DNA of 8,064 nucleotides, from the NCBI GenBank assembly GCA_050743365.1, contig JBOGFI010000154.1:1-8064 (forward strand). The letters run 5' to 3'. The notes under the pieces were generated by a model. The model did no database searches. It was given only the letters and a program-made list of their open reading frames with translations, and had not been told where the DNA came from. Positions 1-6,987 of this stretch are shown here, in pieces. Within the stretch, counting starts at the first letter, position 1. Each line of letters opens with the position of its first letter. A program made the position numbers and the translations under genes. This stretch comes from JBOGFI01 sp050743365 (lineage in GTDB: Bacteria; Actinomycetota; Acidimicrobiia; IMCC26256; JACDBD01).

Positions 1-1
1 C

Positions 2-730
2 CTCCGGGCGGTCGACGCCGTCGTCGGCATCGGGCGGATCCGGTACACGTCGCCCCATCCCAAGGACCTGCGACCGGAGACGATCGCGGCCATGGCCGAG
101 TGCCCGGCCGTGTGCGAGCACCTACACCTCCCACTCCAGGCCGGCAGCGACCGCACACTCGCCCGGATGCACCGCGGCTACACCGCCGAGCGCTACCTTG
201 CCCGGCTGGCGGCGGCGCGGGCTGCGATCCCCGAACTCGCGGTCACGACCGACCTCATCGTCGGTTTCCCGGGCGAGACCGACGCCGACTTCGAGCGCAC
301 GCTCGAGGTCGTCGACCAGGCGGGGTACGACGCTGCCTACACGTTCGTGTTCTCCCCCCGTCCCGGGACGCCGGCCGCCGACATGGTGGACGACCTCGTG
401 CCCACCGCGGTCGCGCAGGACCGGATGCGCCGCCTCACCGAGCGGGTCGAGCGCCACGCCCTCGCGAAGCACCGAGCGCGCGTGGGTCGGGTCGAGGAGG
501 TGCTGGTCGACGGGCCGTCGAAGAAGGACCCGGCGGTCCTCTCGGGCCGGACCCGCCAGAACAAGCTGGTCCACTTCACGCCCGGCGATGGCGGACCGGT
601 GCCGGCCGCGGCTGCGTACGCCGAGGTGCACGTCACCGGCGCCGCCCCCCACTGGCTGCGGGGCGAGCACGTGGCGACGACCGTCGTGGCGCGCCCGGCT
701 CGCACCCGCATCCCCGTCACGGTGGAGTGA
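2..730 (+). CDS. miaB: MiaB, tRNA-2-methylthio-N6-dimethylallyladenosine synthase (3' part)
   Basis: MiaB is a radical-SAM iron-sulfur enzyme that adds a methylthio group to i6A at position 37 of tRNAs reading UNN codons. Only the last 242 residues are in the window; the reading frame runs in open from base 2. The N-terminal UPF0004 domain and the CxxxCxxC radical-SAM cluster motif must lie upstream, so catalytic competence cannot be judged. Visible family signatures are RYTSPHP, CEHLHLPLQAGSD, the TDLIVGFPGETDADF block and FSPRPGTPA. A C-terminal TRAM-type RNA-binding domain of roughly 75 residues follows, including VLSGRTRQNKLVHF. The first ATG inside the frame (base 92) is internal, since homologous sequence continues upstream of it. 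The stop overlaps the miaA start by 4 bases (GTGA), implying coupling with the enzyme that makes its substrate. Related methylthiotransferases (MtaB, RimO) are less likely given these motifs and the miaA neighbour. Confidence 0.93.
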   Translation, partial: LRAVDAVVGIGRIRYTSPHPKDLRPETIAAMAECPAVCEHLHLPLQAGSDRTLARMHRGYTAERYLARLAAARAAIPELAVTTDLIVGFPGETDADFERTLEVVDQAGYDAAYTFVFSPRPGTPAADMVDDLVPTAVAQDRMRRLTERVERHALAKHRARVGRVEEVLVDGPSKKDPAVLSGRTRQNKLVHFTPGDGGPVPAAAAYAEVHVTGAAPHWLRGEHVATTVVARPARTRIPVTVE

Positions 731-1656
731 GGGTCACCCACCTCGCCCTGATCGGGCCCACCGCATCCGGCAAGTCCGAGCTGGCGCTCGCGATCGCCCG
801 GTCGCTCGGCAACGTCGAGATCGTGTCGCTCGACTCCATGCAGGTGTATCGCGGGCTCGACATCGGCACCGGCAAGCCCACCGCGGCCGAGCGGGCGGCC
901 GTTCCTCACCACCTGATCGATTGCGCCGACGCGTCGGAGGACTGGTCGGCGGCGCGCACGCAACTCGCCGCTCGCGTCGCGGTCGCCGGCATCGACGCGC
1001 GCGGGCGGCGGGCCCTCCTGGTCGGTGGGACCGGCCTCTACGTGCAGGCGGTGGTCGACGACCTCCACTTTCCCGGCGAGGACCTCGACCTCCGAGCCGA
1101 GCTCGAGGCGTGGACGGCGGAGCCGGGCGGGGTGGCAGCCGCTTACCGCGAGCTGACCGAGCGCGACCCCGGGGCGGCTGCCAGGGTCGACCCCCACAAT
1201 GCCCGCAGGATCGTGCGCGCCCTCGAGGTCATCCAACTCACGGGAAGGACCTTCTTGTCGTTCGGCCCCGGCGTCGGCCACTTCGGCCCCACCGCCTTCC
1301 CGGTGCGCCTGGCCGGGATCTGGTTGCCGCGGGCGGTGCTCGTCGACCGTATCGCCCGCCGGGTCGCGATGATGCGAGAGGCCGGGCTGCTCGAGGAGGT
1401 GCGACACCTCGCCAGGAGCAACGGCGGGCTCTCGCGTACCGCCCGTCAGGCGATCGGCTACAAGGAGCTGCTCGCACACCTCGAGGGCGCTGAGCCGTCT
1501 GTGGATGCCGCGTACGAGACCGTGGTCCGACGCACGCGCTCGTTCGCCCGCCGCCAGCGCATGTGGTTCCGGCGCGACCCACGGATCACGTGGTTCGGAG
1601 CCGCGGGGAATCCGGCCTCGGTCCTGCCCGCCCTGCTGGCAAGCTGGGCACGATGA
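727..1656 (+). CDS. miaA: MiaA, tRNA dimethylallyltransferase
   Basis: MiaA transfers a dimethylallyl group from DMAPP to N6 of adenosine 37 in tRNA, the step before MiaB. With the GTG at 727 it is 309 residues, normal for the family. Motifs in order: P-loop GPTASGKS at 10-17; DSMQVYRGLDIGTGKPT from residue 36, where the Asp is the expected catalytic base; HHLID near 61; GGTGLY at 100-105; the DPHNARRIVRALEV helix; RQAIGYKEL; and an Arg-rich C-terminal stretch RRQRMWFRRDPRI that binds tRNA. The frame is open far upstream, but that part is only the shadow of miaB. GTG 727 is chosen because it gives the 4-base GTGA overlap with miaB and starts just before the P-loop strand. No clear Shine-Dalgarno site precedes it, so translational coupling is inferred. 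The stop overlaps dapF through ATGA. Confidence 0.95.
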   Translation: MRVTHLALIGPTASGKSELALAIARSLGNVEIVSLDSMQVYRGLDIGTGKPTAAERAAVPHHLIDCADASEDWSAARTQLAARVAVAGIDARGRRALLVGGTGLYVQAVVDDLHFPGEDLDLRAELEAWTAEPGGVAAAYRELTERDPGAAARVDPHNARRIVRALEVIQLTGRTFLSFGPGVGHFGPTAFPVRLAGIWLPRAVLVDRIARRVAMMREAGLLEEVRHLARSNGGLSRTARQAIGYKELLAHLEGAEPSVDAAYETVVRRTRSFARRQRMWFRRDPRITWFGAAGNPASVLPALLASWAR

Positions 1657-2489
1657 GCACGATCCGGCTGGCGAAGCTCCACGGCGCCGGCAACGACTTT
1701 GTCGTCTGGCGACCCCCGTCCGAACCGCGGGGTGTCGTGACCGAGTCGTTCTACACGCGCATCTGCGATCGGCACCGCGGCGTGGGCGCCGACGGGGTCA
1801 TCACGATCCTGCCCGGGCGCGACGGTGCGGACTGCACGATGTGGCTCCACAATGCCGACGGCAGTCGCGCCGAGATGAGCGGCAACGGCGTGCGCTGCCT
1901 GGCGTGGGTGGCCAACCGCGCCGGGCTGGGCGACGGCAAGCGACTCGTCGTCGACACCGACGCCGGGCGCCGAGAAGTCGAGCTCGAGCTCGACGCCGCC
2001 GGTGACGTCGCCGCTGCCACCGTCGACATGGGCCCGGTGACGTTCGAGCCCGCGCACATCCCGCTCGACGCGCCGGGCCCGTTCGAGCTCGAGGCCACTT
2101 ATCACGGAGTCAGCTACCGGGGGGATGCCGTGGGGATCGGCAACCCGCACCTCGTCCTGTTCGTCGACGATCCGGCGACAGCGCGAGTCACCCAGCACGG
2201 TCCCCATCTCGAGCACGACGCTCGGTTCCCCAACGGTGCGAACGTGGAGTTCGCCGCGGTCACCGGCGAGAACGAGCTCACCATGCGGGTCTGGGAACGC
2301 GGGGTGGGGGAGACGTTGTCGTGCGGTACGGGGGTGTGCGCGGCGGCCGCCGTCGCGCACCGGCGGGGCCTGGTCGGCGACAACGTCGTCGTACGAGTGC
2401 CGGGCGGTGAACACCGTGTCGAGCTCAGCGAGACCGTCCGGCTGCACGGTCCGGTCGTCCACGTGTTCGACACCGAGGTCGAGCTCTGA
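1653..2489 (+). CDS. dapF: DapF-family diaminopimelate epimerase with Ser in place of the first catalytic Cys
   Basis: DapF interconverts LL- and meso-diaminopimelate without a cofactor, using two cysteines as acid and base. The 278-residue length is normal. Visible family features are GAGNDF at 11-16, RGVGADG at 42-48, the HNADGSRAEM block near 66-75, GNPH at 163-166, NGANVEF at 194-200, ER at 215-216 and the second catalytic cysteine Cys224 in SCGTGVCAAA. The first cysteine, normally in an MCGNGxR or QCGNGxR context, is Ser76 here (codon AGC, bases 1878-1880, in MSGNGVRC). Cys82 six residues on is also found in many normal DapFs, so it is not an obvious substitute. Everything else looks intact and in frame, so this is not a decayed gene. 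ATG 1653 overlaps the miaA stop (ATGA) and precedes the conserved N-terminal strand; the longer frame from 1563 is miaA shadow. Epimerase activity is likely from the genomic context (dapC, dapD and dapE are nearby) but not certain. Confidence 0.9.
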   Translation: MSTIRLAKLHGAGNDFVVWRPPSEPRGVVTESFYTRICDRHRGVGADGVITILPGRDGADCTMWLHNADGSRAEMSGNGVRCLAWVANRAGLGDGKRLVVDTDAGRREVELELDAAGDVAAATVDMGPVTFEPAHIPLDAPGPFELEATYHGVSYRGDAVGIGNPHLVLFVDDPATARVTQHGPHLEHDARFPNGANVEFAAVTGENELTMRVWERGVGETLSCGTGVCAAAAVAHRRGLVGDNVVVRVPGGEHRVELSETVRLHGPVVHVFDTEVEL

Positions 2490-3796
2490 TGGCCCGGCGT
2501 GACGGCCGCCGGCGCCGCCGGCTCACCGCCACCGAGGTCGACCTCGGGGTCGTCCGGCAGCGGGCCCTCCTCGTCGGCACCGGTGCTGACACCCTCACGG
2601 TCGACGAAGCGGAGGCGAGCCTCTCCGAGCTGGCGCTGCTCACCGACACCGCCGGCGCCGAGCCGGTGGAGGCCGTGCTCCAGCGACGCGACACGCCCGA
2701 CCCGGCCACGTACATCGGCTCGGGGAAGGCCGACGAGCTGAGGGGGCTGTCCGACGCCCTCGACGTCGACGTGGTCGTGTTCGACGACGAGCTCACCCCG
2801 GCGCAGCAGCGGAACCTCGAGAAGCTCTTCGCCCGTGACGTCGTCGACCGGGTCGCGCTGATCCTCGACATCTTCGCCCAGCACGCCCGCAGCCAGGAGG
2901 GCATGGTGCAGGTCGAGCTGGCCCAGCTCCGCTACCGGTTGCCGCGCCTGCGGGGCCGGGGTATCGAGCTGAGCCAGCAGGCGGGCGGGATCGGCACCCG
3001 GGGCCCGGGCGAGACCCAGCTCGAGGTCGACCGGCGCCGCATCCAGCGGCGGATGACCAGGCTCGAGGCCGACCTCGTGCGCCTGGCCCGCACCCGAGCC
3101 ACCCAGCGCAAGGCGCGCCGGCGGCGCGGCCTGGTGACGGTGGCGCTGGTGGGCTACACGAACGCGGGGAAGTCCACCCTGCTGAACCGGCTCACCGCCG
3201 CCGACGCGCTGGTCGAGGACCAGCTCTTCTCCACCCTCGACCCCACCACCCGCCGGCTCCCGTTGACGGGCGGAGAGACGGTGCTGCTCTCCGACACGGT
3301 CGGCTTCGTGCGCAAGCTCCCGCACGAGCTGGTCGAGGCGTTCCGCTCCACCCTGGAGGAGGTGGTGGACGCCGACCTCCTGCTCCACGTGGTCGACGGG
3401 AGCTCCCCCACGGCCGGCGGGCAGATCGAGGCGGTGCGCGAGGTGCTGCGCGACATCGGCGCCGCCCAGCTCCCCGAGCTGGTGGTCGTCAACAAGCTCG
3501 ACGTCGCCGCGCCCGACGCCGTCGACGACCTGCTTGCCGCGCATGCGGGGGCGGTCGCGGCGTCGGCTGCGACCGGTGAGGGCGTCGACAAGCTGCGCGA
3601 GGCGCTCGCGGACCGGCTCCGCGCGCTCGCCCGCATCGTCGAGCTCGCGGTCCCGTACGAGCGCGGCGACGTGATCGCCGCCCTCCACCGTGATGGCGAG
3701 GTGCTGGTGGAGGTGCACGGCGACCGTGAGACCCGCGTCCGGGCCCGTATCCCGGAGGCGGGCGTTTCCCGGTTCGCCGACTTCGTCGTCGGCTGA
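2489..3796 (+). CDS. hflX: HflX, ribosome-associated GTPase
   Basis: HflX is a TRAFAC-class GTPase that binds the 50S subunit and can split stalled or stressed ribosomes. The protein has 435 residues, close to the E. coli length. After a short basic N-terminus comes the HflX N-terminal domain, with TYIGSGKADEL near 74-84 and VVVFDDELTPAQQRNLEK. Next are the coiled-coil linker and the glycine-rich GIGTRGPGETQLEVDRRRI near 167-185. The G domain follows: G1 GYTNAGKS 222-229, G2 in FSTLDPTTR (247-255), G3 DTVGF 269-273, G4 NKLD 335-338 and G5-like SAATGEG 359-365. A small C-terminal domain ends the protein. All GTPase motifs are intact. The start ATG shares its A with the dapF stop (TGATG), so it is very likely co-transcribed with miaB-miaA-dapF. 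Proximity of hflX to miaA is a recurrent arrangement in bacteria. Confidence 0.95.
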   Translation: MARRDGRRRRRLTATEVDLGVVRQRALLVGTGADTLTVDEAEASLSELALLTDTAGAEPVEAVLQRRDTPDPATYIGSGKADELRGLSDALDVDVVVFDDELTPAQQRNLEKLFARDVVDRVALILDIFAQHARSQEGMVQVELAQLRYRLPRLRGRGIELSQQAGGIGTRGPGETQLEVDRRRIQRRMTRLEADLVRLARTRATQRKARRRRGLVTVALVGYTNAGKSTLLNRLTAADALVEDQLFSTLDPTTRRLPLTGGETVLLSDTVGFVRKLPHELVEAFRSTLEEVVDADLLLHVVDGSSPTAGGQIEAVREVLRDIGAAQLPELVVVNKLDVAAPDAVDDLLAAHAGAVAASAATGEGVDKLREALADRLRALARIVELAVPYERGDVIAALHRDGEVLVEVHGDRETRVRARIPEAGVSRFADFVVG

Positions 3797-3801
3797 GGCC
3801 G

Positions 3802-3807
3802 TACGCT
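3802..3807 (+). promoter_or_regulatory. Candidate -10 box for a leaderless dapC transcript
   Basis: The only gap in the plus-strand cluster is 18 bases between hflX and dapC. It contains TACGCT, matching the actinobacterial TANNNT -10 pattern, exactly 7 bases before the dapC ATG. That spacing would place the transcription start on the A of ATG. No Shine-Dalgarno sequence is visible before dapC, as expected for a leaderless message. A convincing -35 element is not seen. The role is inferred. Confidence 0.5.
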
Positions 3808-3814
3808 CCCTCGG

Positions 3815-4975
3815 ATGACCGCCGGCTTCGTCCCGCCGCCGTACCCGCACGACCGGCTCGTCGAACTGCGCCAGATCGCCGACGCAGTGCCGGGGGGAGT
3901 GGTCGACGCCTCGGTCGGCACACCGGTCGACCCCCTGCCCGACGCCGCGCTCGGGCCGCTCGTCGCTGCCGCCGCCGGCGCGACGGGCTACCCGCCCTCC
4001 ATCGGCACTCTCGCGCTGCGCGAGGCGGCCTCGAGCTGGGTCGAGCGCCGCTTCGCAGTTGCGGTGCCGCCCGGTGACGTCATCGCCTGTGTGGGCACCA
4101 AGGAGGTCGTGGCCTCGCTTCCCCGCCTCCTCTCACTGCGCGATCCCGCTCGTGACACCGTGCTGTACCCGGCGGTGTCGTACCCGACCTACGAAATGGG
4201 CGCCCGCCTCGCCGGGTTGCGCGCGGTTCCGGTCCCCGTGGACCGGGACTGGCGTCTCGACTTCTCCCAGGTGAGCCACGACGACGCCCGACGGGCGCTG
4301 CTGCTCTGGCTCAACGAGCCCACCAATCCCACCGGCACCTCGATGATCTCCGACCGCGTGCGCGGCGCGATCGAGTGGGCGAGAGGCCACGGCGCCGTAG
4401 TGGCGTCCGACGAGTGCTACGCCGAGTTCACCTACGACGACGCCGGCGAGCCGGCCCCGCCGGTCACCGCGCTGGCAGCCGGCACCGATGGGGTGCTCGC
4501 GGTCCACTCGCTGTCGAAACGGTCCAACATGGCCGGCCTGCGGGCGGGGTTCGTCACCGGCGACCGAGACCTCGTCCGCTACCTGGGCGAGGTGCGCAAG
4601 CACGCCGGGCTCATCGTCCCCACGCCCGTCCAAGCGGCGGCGGCGGCGGCGCTGGGCGACGACGAGCATGTCCGCGAGCAGCGGGCTCGCTACGCACGGC
4701 GGCGCAAGCTCGCGATCGACGGCCTTCGGGGCTGGGGACTCGCGCACGACGGCGGCCCGTCCACCTTCTACCTGTGGCTGTGCGGCGCCGCGGTGGGGCC
4801 GCACGCCGGCTGCGACGGCTGGGAGCTGGCCCGCCGCCTGGCGGAGGCCGGCACCCTGGTGATGCCAGGCGACACCTACGGCCCGGCCGGGGTCGACCAC
4901 GTCCGGCTCTCGCTCACCGTGACCGACGACCGCCTCGCGCTCGCGCTCGACCGGCTCGCCTCCGCACCGGCGTGA
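3815..4975 (+). CDS. dapC: Succinyldiaminopimelate transaminase (actinobacterial DapC type)
   Basis: This PLP-dependent fold-type I aminotransferase has 386 residues. By family resemblance it converts N-succinyl-2-amino-6-ketopimelate to N-succinyl-LL-diaminopimelate using glutamate. Motifs: GYPPSIGTLALREA near 58-71, a SYPTYEMGA loop around 122-130, NEPTNPTG at 167-174, DECY at 199-202 (Asp199 should contact the PLP pyridine nitrogen), the Schiff-base Lys235 in HSLSKRSNMAGLRAG, and Arg364 in DHVRLSLT for substrate carboxylate binding. The start ATG lies 18 bases after hflX and has a -10-like box but no ribosome-binding site. dapD and dapE follow directly, which supports this substrate over other class I aminotransferase substrates. 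Without that context it could only be called a class I/II aminotransferase. Confidence 0.88.
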   Translation: MTAGFVPPPYPHDRLVELRQIADAVPGGVVDASVGTPVDPLPDAALGPLVAAAAGATGYPPSIGTLALREAASSWVERRFAVAVPPGDVIACVGTKEVVASLPRLLSLRDPARDTVLYPAVSYPTYEMGARLAGLRAVPVPVDRDWRLDFSQVSHDDARRALLLWLNEPTNPTGTSMISDRVRGAIEWARGHGAVVASDECYAEFTYDDAGEPAPPVTALAAGTDGVLAVHSLSKRSNMAGLRAGFVTGDRDLVRYLGEVRKHAGLIVPTPVQAAAAAALGDDEHVREQRARYARRRKLAIDGLRGWGLAHDGGPSTFYLWLCGAAVGPHAGCDGWELARRLAEAGTLVMPGDTYGPAGVDHVRLSLTVTDDRLALALDRLASAPA

Positions 4976-4987
4976 GCGAACCGCACC

Positions 4988-4993
4988 AAGGAG
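4988..4993 (+). promoter_or_regulatory. Shine-Dalgarno site that fixes the dapD start
   Basis: AAGGAG lies 5 bases before GTG 4999. It favours this GTG over the in-frame GTG at 4972, which overlaps the dapC stop (GTGA) but has no ribosome-binding site. A protein starting at 4999 also matches the N-terminus of E. coli DapD, which begins a few residues before a similar IIET/QIET stretch. Confidence 0.75.
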
Positions 4994-4998
4994 CGCGC

Positions 4999-5826
4999 GT
5001 GGACGAGCTGGCCCGGCAGATCGAGACCCTCTGGGAGGCGCGTGACCACCTCGCCTCGGTCATGGCCGAGAGCGAGGCGCGCCACGCTGTCCACCAGGCC
5101 ATCGACCTGCTCGATCGGGGTGAGGCGCGGGTGGCCGAGGTCGTCGACGGGCAGGTGGTGGTGCACGAATGGCTCAAGCAGGCGATCCTCCTGCTGTTCC
5201 GGCTCGAGCACATGGAGCCGGCCGAGGCGGGGCCGTTCGAGTACCGCGACAAGATCCGCCTCAAGCACGACTACGCGTCGGCGGGAGTGCGCGTCGTGCC
5301 GGGGGCGTCGGCGCGCTGGGGCTCCTACCTGGCGCCGGGCGTGATCCTCATGCCCAGCTACGTGAACATCGGCGCCCGCGTCGGCGCCGACACCATGGTC
5401 GACACGTGGGCGACGGTCGGCTCGTGCGCGCAGATCGGCGAGCGGGTGCACCTCTCGGGCGGCGTCGGCATCGGTGGCGTGCTCGAACCGCCGCAGGCCG
5501 CGCCCGTGATCGTCGAGGACGACGCGACGATCGGGAGCCGCTGCATGGTGACGCAAGGAGCGCGTGTGTGTCGGGGCAGCGTGCTCGGAGAGGGCGTGAT
5601 CCTCAACCCCGGCATCCCGGTCATCGACGCCCAGACGGGCGAGGAGGTTGCGCGGGGCATGGTGCCGCCGTGGTGCATCGTCGTGCAGGCGAGCCGGAGA
5701 AAGCAGTTCCCCGGCGGTGCGTTCGGGCTCGCCTGTGCGTTGATCCTTCGGCGCCTCGAGGAGGGCGAGCGCCACGACAAGGCGAAGCTGAATGAGATCC
5801 TTCGCGAGCACGGCGTGGGCCAGTGA
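4999..5826 (+). CDS. dapD: DapD, tetrahydrodipicolinate N-succinyltransferase (E. coli-length type)
   Basis: DapD transfers succinyl from succinyl-CoA to tetrahydrodipicolinate, opening the succinylase branch. From GTG 4999 it is 275 residues, almost the E. coli length (274) and shorter than the roughly 317-residue mycobacterial type. The helical N-terminal domain contains VAEVVDGQVVVHEWLKQAI near 45-63. A left-handed beta-helix of hexapeptide repeats follows, with LMPSYVNIGA at 117-126, DTMVDTWATVGSCAQIG at 131-147 and HLSGGVGIGGVLEP at 151-164. Asp135 corresponds to E. coli Asp141. By alignment from memory, the residue matching E. coli Glu189 is Met183 (in SRCMVTQGARV), and the C-terminal third (NPGIPVIDAQTGEE, PPWCIVVQASRRKQFPGG) departs from E. 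coli. The dapE start overlaps its stop by 4 bases. The call is firm at family level; the active-site difference is noted as a finding. Confidence 0.92.
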   Translation: MDELARQIETLWEARDHLASVMAESEARHAVHQAIDLLDRGEARVAEVVDGQVVVHEWLKQAILLLFRLEHMEPAEAGPFEYRDKIRLKHDYASAGVRVVPGASARWGSYLAPGVILMPSYVNIGARVGADTMVDTWATVGSCAQIGERVHLSGGVGIGGVLEPPQAAPVIVEDDATIGSRCMVTQGARVCRGSVLGEGVILNPGIPVIDAQTGEEVARGMVPPWCIVVQASRRKQFPGGAFGLACALILRRLEEGERHDKAKLNEILREHGVGQ

Positions 5827-6926
5827 CTGCCGTCCCGCCGCTGGCGACCGCGGACGCCGGCGACCTGCTCGCGCTCACCGCCGCCCTGGTGGCGGTGCCG
5901 TCGCCGAGCCACCGCGAGGAGGCGCTGGCCGCTGCTGTCGAGCACCGCCTGCGCGACCGGGCGGAGGGCCTGGCGCTCGACCGGGTGGGCGAGAACGTGG
6001 TGGCGCGCACGGACCTCGGGCGGGAGCGGCGAGTCGTCCTCGGCGGCCACCTCGACACCGTGCCACCCAACGGCAACGAGACCCCCCGGCTCGAGGGCGA
6101 CGTGCTCCACGGCCTCGGGTCGGCCGACATGAAGGGGGGCCTGGCCGTGCTGCTCCGCCTGGCCGAGGCGCTCGCGACGCCGAGCACCACCCCCCGCCTC
6201 GACTGCACGCTGGCCTTCTACGAGTGCGAGGAGGTGGCCGACGAGCACAACGGCCTCCGCCGCCTCTTCGCCGAGCGGCCGGACCTGCTCGCCGGTGACT
6301 TCGCCGTGTTGCTCGAGCCCACCGACGGTTGGGTCGAGGCGGGCTGCCAGGGCACGCTCCACCTCGAGGCTCATTTCGAGGGTGAACGGGCGCACTCCGC
6401 CCGTCCGTGGCTGGGCCGCAACGCCATCCACCGTGCCGCCGGCGTGCTCGCCCGTCTCGCCGCCCACGACAGTGACACCGTCGACGTCGACGGCCTGCCG
6501 TACCGCGAGTCGCTCCAGGTCGTTCGCATCGGGGGCGGCGTCGCCAACAACGTCGTGCCCGACTCGTGCTCGCTGGTCGTGAACCGCCGCTTCGCCCCCC
6601 GCTACACGGCCGACGAGGCCCGCGCCCAGGTGGAGCAGCTCCTGGACGGCGCCGACCGGGTGGACGTGCTCAACGCCTCGCCCGGTGCCCCGCCCAACCT
6701 GGGCGACCCCCTGGTGGCGGAGTTCGTCGACGGGCTCGGGCTCTCCGTGCGCCCGAAGCTCGGGTGGACCGACGTCGCCCGGTTCGCGTCTCGAGGGGTG
6801 CCGGCGGTCAACTTCGGCCCCGGCGACCCCGCCGTCGCGCACACGGCCGGTGAGCTCGTCACCCGCGAGTCGGTCGAACGCTGCTACGAGGTCCTCGCCG
6901 GCTTCCTCGGAGACGGGACGGCCTAG
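5823..6926 (+). CDS. dapE: DapE, succinyl-diaminopimelate desuccinylase
   Basis: DapE is a di-zinc M20-family hydrolase that releases succinate from N-succinyl-LL-diaminopimelate, giving the LL-diaminopimelate used by DapF. It has 367 residues. Expected metal ligands are His76 and Asp102 (GGHLDTVP, GSADMKGG), Glu137 (YECEE), Glu165 (LLEPTDGW) and His340 (VAHTAGE). Catalytic Asp78 and Glu136 are also present. The lid or dimerisation domain spans about 175-290 and includes GCQGTLHLEAHFEGERAHSA, with His191 in the position of the catalytic domain-swapped histidine. The form resembles the Gram-positive/actinobacterial DapE subfamily. GTG 5823 gives a 4-base GTGA overlap with dapD; no good ribosome-binding site precedes it, so coupled translation is likely. 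ArgE-like or other M20 peptidases are alternatives on sequence alone, but the dapC-dapD context settles it. Confidence 0.92.
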   Translation: MTAVPPLATADAGDLLALTAALVAVPSPSHREEALAAAVEHRLRDRAEGLALDRVGENVVARTDLGRERRVVLGGHLDTVPPNGNETPRLEGDVLHGLGSADMKGGLAVLLRLAEALATPSTTPRLDCTLAFYECEEVADEHNGLRRLFAERPDLLAGDFAVLLEPTDGWVEAGCQGTLHLEAHFEGERAHSARPWLGRNAIHRAAGVLARLAAHDSDTVDVDGLPYRESLQVVRIGGGVANNVVPDSCSLVVNRRFAPRYTADEARAQVEQLLDGADRVDVLNASPGAPPNLGDPLVAEFVDGLGLSVRPKLGWTDVARFASRGVPAVNFGPGDPAVAHTAGELVTRESVERCYEVLAGFLGDGTA

Positions 6927-6987
6927 GACCGGGGAAGCTCGATGGTGACGACCCTGAGCCGGGCGGGGATCGAGATGATGCGAGCGA

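Noticed and set aside
198..1493. Plus-strand open frame of 431 codons crossing the miaB/miaA junction
   Set aside because: It is out of frame with both real genes, its translation is extremely Arg/Pro-rich and it shows no motif.
2114..3850. Very long open frame (578 codons) on the minus strand opposite dapF and hflX
   Set aside because: GC-rich codon bias removes stops from the opposite strand. The protein is low-complexity, rich in Arg, Gly, Glu and Val, has no recognisable domain and mirrors two well-supported genes.
4972..4998. GTG at 4972 as the dapD start, overlapping the dapC stop (GTGA)
   Set aside because: It has no ribosome-binding site, whereas GTG 4999 has AAGGAG at ideal spacing and matches the usual DapD N-terminus.
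5358..6842. Minus-strand open frame of 494 codons opposite dapD and dapE
   Set aside because: Shadow of the two genes; it has no family motif and no ribosome-binding site worth noting.
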